Shown piece by piece: positions 1 through 7,805 of a DNA stretch of 64,000 bases. The stretch covers positions 1 through 64,000 of the forward strand of contig NZ_RZGZ01000007.1 in the NCBI RefSeq assembly GCF_003990045.1, written 5' to 3'. This DNA comes from Labedella endophytica (GTDB lineage Bacteria; Actinomycetota; Actinomycetes; Actinomycetales; Microbacteriaceae). The notes under the pieces are model-generated. The model searched no databases. It worked only from the letters and a program-made list of their open reading frames with translations, and had not been told where the DNA came from. Numbering within the stretch: the first letter of the stretch is position 1; the number at the start of each line of letters is the position of its first letter. The position numbers were made by a program, and so were the translations under genes.

Positions 1-908
1 CACGCGTGGATGCGGCCGTGCTCCGGCAGGCGGAGGAGTCTCTTGTGGAGCTCGCCGCGGGGACGCAGCATCACCCGCCGCTGCGCGCCGACCTCGTCCG
101 CGGACAGGCACAGCTGTTCGTCGAGGCCATCGACCCCGACGGGGTCCTCCCCCGTGAGGAGGTGGCGCGGCGGAAGCGGAAGCTGGTCATCGGGCGGGAG
201 AACCGGGACGGGATGATCCCCGTTCACGGATTGTTGACTCTCGAGGTCGGGGCGTCGCTCAAGCGACTCGTCGACGCTCACGTGCGAAAGGTGTCGTTCC
301 CGGACCCCGACTCGATGGTTGAGCACGTCGACGACCGGCTCCCGCAGCAGAAGCGCCACGACACCCTCGCCGACATCCTCAGCGCCGCCGCCCGCGTCAA
401 GGACGCACCCGAACTCGCCGGATCGGCGCCCGCGATCACCGTCACCGTCACGCAGGCGGCGCTCGACGCCGGCGTGGGTGTCGGAGCGATCGACGGCATG
501 GACACTCCGATCTCGGTCGAGGCTATCGAGCGGATGATCGACTCCCGCGGAATGCAACAGGTCACCTTCAACGACAAGGGCCGCGTGCTGTCACTCGGAT
601 CGGTGCAGCGCTGCTTCACCCCCTCCCAACGGCGGGCCATCAACGCACGCGACGGAGGCTGCGTCATCCCCGGCTGCACCGCACCAGCCGGCTGGTGCGA
701 AGTCCACCACGTCATACCCTGGCGAAACGGCGGGGCGACCCACGTCGACAACGGGGTGCTCCTCTGCTGGGGCCACCATCAGAGCATCGATTCCGGGCCC
801 TGGGAGTTATCGATGCCGGACGGACTCCCCCACGTCCGAGGCCCCGGCCACTGGCAATTGACCCACACCACCAAAAGTCGGTTTCGAGATACCGGAACCG
901 AGACCTGA
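1..908 (+). CDS. DUF222/HNH endonuclease, 5'-truncated by window edge
   Basis: The reading frame is already open at the left edge, so the gene starts outside the window; the GTG at 6 is only the first in-window start-like codon. The last 300 residues are visible. They end in an HNH nuclease fold: the Cys pair in GCVIPGC, then WCEVHHVIPW, then LLCWGHH, at about residues 218-258 of the visible part. The upstream helical part, with GRENRDGMIPVHG and LADIL, fits the DUF222 domain that precedes HNH in a large actinobacterial family, often present in many copies per genome. The usual role is thought to be a nicking or mobile-type nuclease, but it is mostly unproven. No intron or intein is visible around it. 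Confidence 0.85.
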   Translation, partial: RVDAAVLRQAEESLVELAAGTQHHPPLRADLVRGQAQLFVEAIDPDGVLPREEVARRKRKLVIGRENRDGMIPVHGLLTLEVGASLKRLVDAHVRKVSFPDPDSMVEHVDDRLPQQKRHDTLADILSAAARVKDAPELAGSAPAITVTVTQAALDAGVGVGAIDGMDTPISVEAIERMIDSRGMQQVTFNDKGRVLSLGSVQRCFTPSQRRAINARDGGCVIPGCTAPAGWCEVHHVIPWRNGGATHVDNGVLLCWGHHQSIDSGPWELSMPDGLPHVRGPGHWQLTHTTKSRFRDTGTET

Positions 909-970
909 CCGAGACCTGGCCCCGCATTCCCGGCGTAGATCGTGACGGCTGCGTGGCGTCCGACTTCCGC

Positions 971-1010
971 GGCGCCCCGCGGCGCCCCTCGGCGCCCCTC
1001 GGCGCCCCTC
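971..1010. repeat. 10-bp tandem repeat, four copies
   Basis: Four consecutive copies of GGCGCCCCTC (the first reads GGCGCCCCGC) lie in the gap between the HNH gene and the antiporter operon. The 909-1118 gap holds no convincing gene. The repeat is not a multiple of three and lies in non-coding DNA, so it can vary freely in length. Confidence 0.8.
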
Positions 1011-1118
1011 GGCGAGCCATCCGAACCGGTGGGCGCGGCGTGCTGTGACCAGCTGAGCGGAGCCGTACGGAAGCGCTCTCGGCCCTGCGCCCGCGCTCAG
1101 ATCGCGAGACGGGCCGCG

Positions 1119-1646
1119 TCAGCGGGGTGGCGCGAGCGCCGCGAACGCCCGCTCCCAGCGGTCGGCGTACTCCGGCCAGCGGATGTCACCCGCATCGATG
1201 CGCGTCTCGGCGTCGTGCAGTCCCTCGGCGAGGTGCTGCAGGCGGGCGAAATGGAGGTCGTCGACCACGCTCGCGCGGATCGACGACCGGAACGCCGACG
1301 CCGAGACCGTGCGCGAGCGCACCGGATGGGTGACGCGCGCCATCACCATCCCGACGAGTACGAGCAACGGGAGCACGATCGCCCCGGCCGCGAACAGGGA
1401 GACGTCCGCGATGGCCGCCCCGATCGGGGCTCCGGCCGCGGTCCCCGCCCCGGACAACGGCGCCCAGGATCGCGTGAGGTGGGTGCAGCGACGCAGAACC
1501 CGCGGGGTGCCGGGCGGGAGCACCTGGACGACGATCGTCTGGGTGCCGTACCTCCCGACGCTCGTGCTCGTGTAGCCCCAGCGGTAGCGGCCCTCGACGA
1601 GCCACCGGGCCCGTACCCGCGGCCGTGGAACGCGTGCGCGCGACAT
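1119..1646 (-). CDS. Small membrane protein of unknown function, end of mnh operon
   Basis: A 175-residue protein begins at an ATG seven bases after the mnhG stop, so it is probably co-transcribed with the antiporter. The N-terminal half is Arg-rich and carries RWGYTSTSVGRYGTQTIVV. One or two hydrophobic segments sit near residues 75-105 (AIADVSLFAAGAIVLPLLVL), followed by a soluble tail with WPEYADRWERAF. I do not recognise the family with certainty; it may be one of the actinobacterial DUF families found beside mnh genes. A role in the antiporter complex is inferred from position only. Confidence 0.7.
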   Translation of the reverse strand: MSRARVPRPRVRARWLVEGRYRWGYTSTSVGRYGTQTIVVQVLPPGTPRVLRRCTHLTRSWAPLSGAGTAAGAPIGAAIADVSLFAAGAIVLPLLVLVGMVMARVTHPVRSRTVSASAFRSSIRASVVDDLHFARLQHLAEGLHDAETRIDAGDIRWPEYADRWERAFAALAPPR

Positions 1647-1653
1647 GTCGTCA

Positions 1654-1977
1654 CTACTCCGCGTCGAGCTCGTCGTACCGGGGCTCGTGCATCCGTGTGC
1701 CCGTGAGGTAGGCGGATCGGGCGAGCGCGATGCTCCCGACCGCCGAGGTCGCGAGCTGCAGCACGATGATGAGTGCGACCTTCACCGTGTCGGCGACCGT
1801 CGGCTGGGTGAGGAGCGCGCCGACCACGACGAACACCACCCCGAGACCACCCGCCGTTCCGACCGCCGAGATGCGGCTGTACGCATCCGGGAAACGCACC
1901 ACCCCGAGAGCGGCGGTCGCGAAGATGAGGGCGCCGACGATGGCGAGGACGGTTCCGATCACGGCGAGCGCGTTCAT
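1654..1977 (-). CDS. mnhG: Mrp antiporter subunit G
   Basis: This 107-residue protein has three hydrophobic segments and the family signature GVVRFPDAYSRISAVG followed by a GLGVVFVVVGALL helix. MnhG/MrpG is a small subunit of the multi-subunit Na+(K+)/H+ antiporter in the cytoplasmic membrane. The ATG overlaps the mnhF stop in an ATGA arrangement, indicating translational coupling. Length is normal for the family. Confidence 0.93.
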   Translation of the reverse strand: MNALAVIGTVLAIVGALIFATAALGVVRFPDAYSRISAVGTAGGLGVVFVVVGALLTQPTVADTVKVALIIVLQLATSAVGSIALARSAYLTGTRMHEPRYDELDAE

Positions 1978-2234
1978 CGCTTCCCCCTCATGAGCACGCG
2001 GGCGAGGGACAGCGCGCCGAGGAAGCCCACGAAGGCCGCGACGAGCACGATGTCGAACGTCGCGGCGCTCGCGATGCGCACGCCGAAGAGGGCGACGAGC
2101 GCGACCATGCCGAAGAGCAGCAGGTCTCCGGCGATCGCACGATCGGCCTCCGTCGGTCCCTTCAGGATCCGGTACGCCGAGGCGAGCCAGGCCACGACGA
2201 CGATCCCGATCGCGATGTCGATTCCGATCATCAT
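1974..2234 (-). CDS. mnhF: Mrp antiporter subunit F
   Basis: An 86-residue, three-helix membrane protein with the MnhF pattern YRILKGPTEADRAIAGD and a downstream DIVLVAAFVGFLG helix. It belongs to the hetero-oligomeric Mrp antiporter. Two consecutive ATG codons open the frame; the first overlaps the mnhE stop (ATGA), which favours it. Confidence 0.93.
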   Translation of the reverse strand: MMIGIDIAIGIVVVAWLASAYRILKGPTEADRAIAGDLLLFGMVALVALFGVRIASAATFDIVLVAAFVGFLGALSLARVLMRGKR

Positions 2235-2644
2235 GCGTCTCCTCCCTGTCGTCGTACGGCGGCGAGCATCCGCGACTCGAGGTCGTGGACGAGGTCGCGG
2301 AGTTCCTCGGCGTCGGCCTGGTACATCCCGTGCACGAAGAGGTACCGGGCGTCGGGGGCTCCCGCGTCGGCGTCCTCTCCGCGACCACCCGGAACCCGCG
2401 CGGCGCCCGGGGCCTGAGTGGTGGTGCCGAGTGTGAGCGTTCCGGGCGTCAACGTGATGAGCGAGGCGAGCAGGGTGAGTTCCGCGTCGCCCCGGCACCG
2501 CGTCGAGTAGCGGATGATCCCGGGCGTGGAGTCCTGACCCGGGGTGAGGTTGTCGCGCAGCACGGTGACGTTCGCACGCACCATCTCGAGGGCGAACCAC
2601 GCCCAGAACCCGATGAACCGGAACGGCCAGGTGATCCAACTCAT
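2231..2644 (-). CDS. mnhE: Mrp antiporter subunit E
   Basis: A 137-residue protein starting MSWITWPFRFIGFWAWFALE. One or two N-terminal membrane helices are followed by the MnhE core LTLLASLITLTPGTLTL and by YLFVHGMYQ (HGM is typical of MnhE). MnhE is an accessory subunit of the Mrp Na+/H+ antiporter. The ATG overlaps the mnhD stop by four bases, and its own stop overlaps mnhF. A Gly/Ala-rich linker near residues 75-100 lies between the core and the HGM region. Confidence 0.92.
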   Translation of the reverse strand: MSWITWPFRFIGFWAWFALEMVRANVTVLRDNLTPGQDSTPGIIRYSTRCRGDAELTLLASLITLTPGTLTLGTTTQAPGAARVPGGRGEDADAGAPDARYLFVHGMYQADAEELRDLVHDLESRMLAAVRRQGGDA

Positions 2645-4200
2645 GACCCCATCACCGCCTCCGTGTACGCCGACGTGTCGAGCAGGCCGTCGGCCGCCGT
2701 CTGGGCGAGGGCCATGAGGCCCTCCGCACCGACTCCGAGGCAGACCGTCGTGAGCGCGAGGATCACGGCAGGTGCCGCGAGCGCGACGCCCACACGGACG
2801 CGTGGACGCTCGGCGACGGCCGTGCCGCCGCCCACATGGTTCGCCGTGGACTCGTCGGTCTCGTCGGTCTCGTCGGTCTCGTCGGAGACGAGCTCATCCG
2901 GTAACTTCCCCCAGAACACGCCCGACCAGATCTTGAGCATCGACAGCAGCGTCACGAGCGACACCACGAGCATCACGATCACGACGGCGACCTGCCCGGC
3001 CTCGAGCGAGGCCATCACGATCGAGAGCTTCGCCACGAAGCCGGAGAACGGAGGGAGCCCGGCCATCGAGAATGCCGCCACGAGGAACGCCGCCGCGATG
3101 AGCGGCTCCCGCGTAGCCGTGCCCCCGAGCCGCTTGAGCTCGCCCGTCCCGTACCGGACCTCGATCGCGCCCGTCGAAAGGAAGAGCGCGGCCTTCACGA
3201 CCATGTGGTGGATGAGGTAGAAGATCCCGGCGGCGAGCCCCGCCCCGGTGAAGAGCGCGACGCCCATGAGGATGTAGCCGATCTGGCTCACCATGTGGAA
3301 GGCGAGGATGGAGCGCGTCGTCGTCTCCCCCACCGCGGCGAGCACGCCCACCACCATGGTCACGCTGAACACCGTCACGGCGATCCAGAGGTAGCGCTCG
3401 TCCCCGTCGAACAGCTGCGCGTAGATCCGGTAGATCGCGTAGATGGCGACCTTGGTGTGCAGCCCCGAGAACAGGGCGGTGACCGCCGGGGACGTGGACG
3501 GGTAGCTGCGCGCGAGCCATCCGTAGACGGGCACGATCGCGGCCTTGATCGACAGCGCGAACAGGCACACCGCGGCCGCCGCCGCGACGGCGTCCGATTC
3601 CTGAGCCGCCCCCGCGAGTTCGGCGAGGTTCACGGTGCCGGCCGTCCCGTAGAGGAATGCGACCCCGGCGAGGAAGACGGTCGATGTGAGCAGGTTGACG
3701 GTCACGTAGAGTCGCGCGCCGGACACCTGGTGGTACTCCCCTCGCCCCGGCGGGGCGAGCACGAGCAGCGCGTACGACGGCAGCAGCATGACCTCGATGA
3801 AGACGAAGAGGTTGAAGAGGTCGGCTGTGAGGAGCGCGCCGTTCACCCCGCCGAGCAGCACGAGGGCGAGGGGCGCGAAGTAGCGGCCGTCGGCCGTACG
3901 CGCCACGATCGCGAAGAGCGAGCACACGACGGTGAGGAATCCCGTGGCCGTGAGCATGAGGGCCGTGAACATGTCGGCGGCGAACGGGATGGCGATCCCG
4001 ACCGGCCAGAGGCCGACGCCATGAGCGATCGGCCCGTCTGTTCCGACCACGCCGATGAGCACGACGCCGCCTATGGTCGACGCGCTCGCGAGCGCGAGGA
4101 TCACAGCCGCCTGCACGCGCCGACGGCGTCCGAGAGTGAAGAGCAGGCCCGCGGCGAGGATGGGGACCGCGACGAACAGGGGAAGGAGTGCGTCGGTCAC
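2641..4200 (-). CDS. mnhD: Mrp antiporter subunit D
   Basis: A 519-residue polytopic protein of the NuoL/M/N proton-translocating family, with about 14 predicted helices. Visible family features are the charged helix region with LLPSYALLVLAPPG, the Lys-containing FSGLHTKVAIYAIYRI segment and ALFLSTGAIE. MnhD is one of the two large ion-translocating subunits. The start is a GTG overlapping the mnhC stop (GTGA). An acidic linker with three Asp-Glu-Thr units lies near residue 440 and is encoded by a 9-bp tandem repeat, so this cytoplasmic loop may vary in length between strains. Confidence 0.94.
   Translation of the reverse strand: MTDALLPLFVAVPILAAGLLFTLGRRRRVQAAVILALASASTIGGVVLIGVVGTDGPIAHGVGLWPVGIAIPFAADMFTALMLTATGFLTVVCSLFAIVARTADGRYFAPLALVLLGGVNGALLTADLFNLFVFIEVMLLPSYALLVLAPPGRGEYHQVSGARLYVTVNLLTSTVFLAGVAFLYGTAGTVNLAELAGAAQESDAVAAAAAVCLFALSIKAAIVPVYGWLARSYPSTSPAVTALFSGLHTKVAIYAIYRIYAQLFDGDERYLWIAVTVFSVTMVVGVLAAVGETTTRSILAFHMVSQIGYILMGVALFTGAGLAAGIFYLIHHMVVKAALFLSTGAIEVRYGTGELKRLGGTATREPLIAAAFLVAAFSMAGLPPFSGFVAKLSIVMASLEAGQVAVVIVMLVVSLVTLLSMLKIWSGVFWGKLPDELVSDETDETDETDESTANHVGGGTAVAERPRVRVGVALAAPAVILALTTVCLGVGAEGLMALAQTAADGLLDTSAYTEAVMGS
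2851..2886. repeat. 9-bp tandem repeat inside mnhD
   Basis: Four copies of CTCGTCGGT (the last one changed) occur inside the mnhD coding sequence. They encode repeated Asp-Glu-Thr in a cytoplasmic loop. The unit keeps frame, so copy-number change would only lengthen or shorten the acidic loop. Confidence 0.8.
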
Positions 4201-4700
4201 CGGCCGGCCTCCTCGGTGTCGGCGGAGACGGTGGACTCGGAGTCGGCAGAGTCGGCGTCGGCATCGGCGTCGGCGGCATCGGGGGGCTCGACGTCGGCCC
4301 GCTCCGCCTCGGTCCGCGCGCCCTCCGAGCGGCCGCGTCCGAATCGTCGGCGAGCGGACCGCAGCGGATCCGTCCGTGCGCCACCGTCTCGGCGACCCGC
4401 CGCGGTGTCGTCATCGTCGTCGCCCGTCACGGCGAGCGCGAGGAGGAAGATCGTGATCGAGAAGGCGATGACGATCGCGGTGAGCACGAACGCCTGCGGC
4501 AGCGGGTCGCCCACGCCCGTGGTGTCGTCGAACGTGCCGAAGGGTGCGAGTCGCGCGGAGGACCCGCCCGCGGCCATGAGGATGAGGTTCACGGCGTGAC
4601 CGAGCAGCACGAAGCCGAGGATCACACGCAGCAGCTCTCGCCGCTGGAGGAGGTACACGGCGCCGCACACGAGCAGGCCGGCGGAGATCGCGAGGGTCAT
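4197..4700 (-). CDS. mnhC: Mrp antiporter subunit C with long acidic tail
   Basis: The first 115 residues are a normal MnhC, a NuoK-like three-helix protein: the LGFVLLGHAVNLILMAAGG helix and then DPLPQAFVLTAIVIAFSITIF. The protein then runs about 50 residues further than usual, to 167, with a low-complexity tail that is first Arg-rich and then made of Ala-Asp and Ser-Asp repeats. The tail is probably cytoplasmic and disordered. The ATG overlaps the mnhA stop by four bases, and its stop overlaps the mnhD GTG. The long tail is the only unusual feature of this operon's core genes. Confidence 0.92.
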   Translation of the reverse strand: MTLAISAGLLVCGAVYLLQRRELLRVILGFVLLGHAVNLILMAAGGSSARLAPFGTFDDTTGVGDPLPQAFVLTAIVIAFSITIFLLALAVTGDDDDDTAAGRRDGGARTDPLRSARRRFGRGRSEGARTEAERADVEPPDAADADADADSADSESTVSADTEEAGR

Positions 4701-7498
4701 CGCACAGTCCTTTCGGAGGTCTTGGTATCCGCTTCGGCGGCGGCGTGGGCGTTCGCGCGCACGGTGGCGACGTGCCGGTCGACGCCCAACAGGTTGAGCG
4801 CGGTGAGGACCACGCCGATCACGGTGAGGTACACACCCACGTCGAAGACGAGGGCCGTGGTGACCTTCGCCCCGAGGATGTCGAGGTGCAGGGGCCGGAG
4901 GAACGAACCGTCGAGGTAACCGGCGAAGCCGGTGAGGGTGGCGATCGCGATGCCGAGCCCGATGAGTACGAGGTAGGGCCAGCGGATGCGGGCCGCCTCG
5001 TCGGAGGGTGCCGCGAGATACAGGAGCGCAAAGCCCGCTCCTCCCACGAGGGCCGCGATGAATCCACCGCCCGGTTCCTGGTGTCCGCGCAGCAGCAGCA
5101 CGAGCGATAGGAGCACCGTGAGCGGGCCGGCCCAGCGGGTGAGCGAGCGGACGAAAACGGAGTTCTGCTCCGCATCGGCGAGCGGGGAGCGGCTCTCGTG
5201 CTTTTTCTCCGCCTCCGACTCGTCCGTCGGCACATCCACGGTGTGACGGGCCTTGAGGAGCACGGCGACCGCGACACCGGCGACACCGAGGACGGTGAGT
5301 TCGCCGAGTGTGTCGAGTGCGCGGAAGTCCACGAGGATGGTGTTGACGATGTTGGCGCCGCCGGTCTCGGTCTCCGCGTTCCGGAGGTAGTAGTCGGCGG
5401 CCGACGACAGCTCGCGGCGGCCGGTGAGCGCGAGGACGGCGACCGTCGTCGCGATGCCGGCGGCGACCGCGATGATCGCGGACGTCGCGCGTCGCCGGGT
5501 GCTGTCCTTCGAGAAGCGTCGGGGCAGGCGGCGGAGCACGAGGACGAGCACGCAGATCGTGAGGATCTCGACGAGCAACTGTGTGAGGGCCACATCGGCG
5601 GCGCCGAGCCAGAAGAACCACAGCGTCATCGCGAAGCCGACCACTCCGAGCACGACGACGGCGGCCACCCGGGTGTGGGCGAAGACCGTCGCAGCCGTTC
5701 CCGCCAGGATGAGGACCACGAGCACCCAGTCGAGGGGCTGCGTCGGGTCGGCGACCACCGGCGGGAGCTCGCCGATCGAGACGCCGATCACGACGGCGAT
5801 CAGTACCAGGCAGACCACGGGGATCAACAGGTGACGGGTGGGGGTGCGGTCGCCGCTCGCGCGACTGACCCTCTCCCCGACGGCGATGATGCCGGCGCGG
5901 GAGGAGTCGACCACACCAAGGGCGCTGAACGGGAAGACCAGGCGCCGCATCACGCGATCGACGTGCGACCGGAGCGCCACAAGGATCGCGCCCGACCCGA
6001 TCACGAGGGCCGAGATCAGGAGAGCGGCGTTGAATCCATGCCAGAGCTCGAGGTGTGTGTCGGCGTCCGCTCCGATCGCGGCCGTCGCCGCCCCACCCAC
6101 GAGGCCGTCGAGGAGCGCCGGGGCGAGGCCGAGCGCGAGGCCCGCCGCGGCGGCGAGGGCGGGCACGGCCCAGAATGCGGTCGTCCCGTCGCGGACCGTG
6201 CGACCGGAGGAGCCGCCGATCGACCCCAGCACGAAGCGGCCCGTGTATGCGAAGGTCAGCACGGCCGTCACGGCGACGGCGAGCGTGACGATCACACCGA
6301 ACCAGGGCGGGCCGGAGAGGTCGAGGAGCGCGGCGAACATGCTCTCCTTGCTCACGAAACCGAGGAGAGGTGGCACCCCCGCCATGGAGAGCCCGGCGAG
6401 GGCGGCGACCGTGAGCGTGATCGGCATCCGCACGTTCAGGTGGGCGAGTTCGCGGATGTCGCGGGTACCCGCCTGCCGGTCGATGAGCCCGACCACCATG
6501 AAGAGCGCCGCCTTGAAGAGGGCGTGGGCCACGGTGTGCACCACCGCGGCGGAGAGGGCGGCCGGGGTGCCGACGCCGATCAGGAGCACGAGCAGTCCGA
6601 GCTGGCTGATCGTGGAGTACGCGAGCAGTTCCTTGAGGTCGGTGCGACGCAACGCGGCGACACCGCCGAGGAGCGCCGTGATTCCGCCGGCGGTGATGAG
6701 AAGCGTCGACCAGAGCGTGTCGTCGCTGAGCACCGGCGAGAAGAGCAGCAGCAGGTAGATACCCGCCTTCACCATGGCGGCGGCGTGCAGGTAGGCGCTC
6801 ACGGGGGTGATGGCGGCCATCGAGTCGGGCAACCATGCGTGGAACGGGAACTGCGCCGACTTCGTGAACGCCGCCACCGCGAGCAGCACGACGAGCCACA
6901 TCGTGACGGCGGGCTGGTCGGCCCAGAACGGGTCGGCGAGGATCGCGCTGATGCGCGTCGTGCCCGCGGCGACCGCCATCGTCACGGCGGCGGCGAGCAG
7001 GCTCAGCCCGCCGAGGGCGGTCACGAGCAGGGTGCGGATGGCCGGTTCGCGGGCGGAGTCGCCGGACCGGGCGATGAGGAAGAACGAGCACAGCGTCGTC
7101 GCCTCCCACGCGACGAAGAGCAGGACCACGTCGTCGGCGAGCACGAGCACGAGCATCGCTAGCGCGAACGTCGTCATGAGGACGAAGAACGACGTGTGCC
7201 GGCCGCCCGGCCCGAGATACCGCGCTGAGTAGGCCAGCACGGCCGCCCCGATCACCGTGACGAGCAGCCCGAAGAGCAGCCCGAGTCCGTCGAGGCGGAG
7301 CGCGAGCGAGACCCCGAGCGACGGGATCCACGAGAACACCTGCTCCGTCTCGCCCGTGGATGAGGCGACGACGAGCATGGCCGCCGCACCGAGGAGCGGG
7401 AGGGCGAGCAGGAAGCCGAGGTTGCGGCCGAGGACCCGGCCGAGCGGGACGGCCGCGACGATCGCGACCGCGAGGAGCGCGAGGCACCAGAGGAGCAT
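4697..7498 (-). CDS. mnhA: Mrp antiporter subunit A fused to B domain
   Basis: A 933-residue membrane protein and the first gene of the antiporter operon. The N-terminal two thirds is the NuoL-like ion channel (for example FLVSKESMFAALL as GFVSKESMF, and HALFKAALFMVVGLID). The last 150 residues are a MnhB-like domain with the signature RGHQEPGGGFIAALVGGAGF, so A and B are fused, as in many actinobacteria; no separate mnhB follows. It exchanges cytoplasmic Na+ or K+ for H+ and supports pH and salt homeostasis. I chose the ATG because AAGGTGG sits a suitable distance upstream; a TTG directly before it is possible. Confidence 0.93.
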   Translation of the reverse strand: MLLWCLALLAVAIVAAVPLGRVLGRNLGFLLALPLLGAAAMLVVASSTGETEQVFSWIPSLGVSLALRLDGLGLLFGLLVTVIGAAVLAYSARYLGPGGRHTSFFVLMTTFALAMLVLVLADDVVLLFVAWEATTLCSFFLIARSGDSAREPAIRTLLVTALGGLSLLAAAVTMAVAAGTTRISAILADPFWADQPAVTMWLVVLLAVAAFTKSAQFPFHAWLPDSMAAITPVSAYLHAAAMVKAGIYLLLLFSPVLSDDTLWSTLLITAGGITALLGGVAALRRTDLKELLAYSTISQLGLLVLLIGVGTPAALSAAVVHTVAHALFKAALFMVVGLIDRQAGTRDIRELAHLNVRMPITLTVAALAGLSMAGVPPLLGFVSKESMFAALLDLSGPPWFGVIVTLAVAVTAVLTFAYTGRFVLGSIGGSSGRTVRDGTTAFWAVPALAAAAGLALGLAPALLDGLVGGAATAAIGADADTHLELWHGFNAALLISALVIGSGAILVALRSHVDRVMRRLVFPFSALGVVDSSRAGIIAVGERVSRASGDRTPTRHLLIPVVCLVLIAVVIGVSIGELPPVVADPTQPLDWVLVVLILAGTAATVFAHTRVAAVVVLGVVGFAMTLWFFWLGAADVALTQLLVEILTICVLVLVLRRLPRRFSKDSTRRRATSAIIAVAAGIATTVAVLALTGRRELSSAADYYLRNAETETGGANIVNTILVDFRALDTLGELTVLGVAGVAVAVLLKARHTVDVPTDESEAEKKHESRSPLADAEQNSVFVRSLTRWAGPLTVLLSLVLLLRGHQEPGGGFIAALVGGAGFALLYLAAPSDEAARIRWPYLVLIGLGIAIATLTGFAGYLDGSFLRPLHLDILGAKVTTALVFDVGVYLTVIGVVLTALNLLGVDRHVATVRANAHAAAEADTKTSERTVR

Positions 7499-7501
7499 CA
7501 A

Positions 7502-7805
7502 TCCACCTTGTGTCGATTCGAGAAAGGCTCGAACCGACGCGGATCACTCCCGCGACGCGCGGAGTGGGCGGTTCGAGGTCAGGCCTCGATCGATCGCGGG
7601 GAGGTGCCCGCCAGGATTGCGCCCCAGGTGGAGAGGTAACCGTTCGTTCCCGGGTGCGTCATCACCCAACGCATCGGCGAGAAGCCGACGACGGGCGCGC
7701 AGGAAGCGAAGGTCACGTCTCCATAATAACATTCGCCCGGATGGAGTTCGCTGGGAACCCGTCGCTCCCACAGACCGGCCGGATCCCGGGAACGAGCGGG
7801 AGGAA
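7502..7805. other. Intergenic region upstream of the mnh operon
   Basis: This 304-base stretch carries the promoter region of mnhA on the minus strand. A hairpin, TTCGAG and CTCGAA around a five-base loop, lies at 7517-7533, just upstream of the mnhA ribosome site, so it would form in the leader RNA. An AT-rich spot at 7732-7740 may belong to a promoter. A short open stretch on the minus strand ending at 7579 has no convincing start and is not called. Confidence 0.5.

Noticed and set aside
971-1010. 10-bp tandem repeat as an attachment site
   Set aside because: No integrase or tRNA near; a simple repeat explains it.
4197-7547. A 1,116-codon minus-strand open frame over mnhA
   Set aside because: Its first 950 residues are Arg/Pro-rich shadow sequence; only the last part is real (mnhC).
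7579-7735. Short minus-strand open stretch ending at 7579
   Set aside because: No start with a ribosome site; the peptide has no recognisable pattern.
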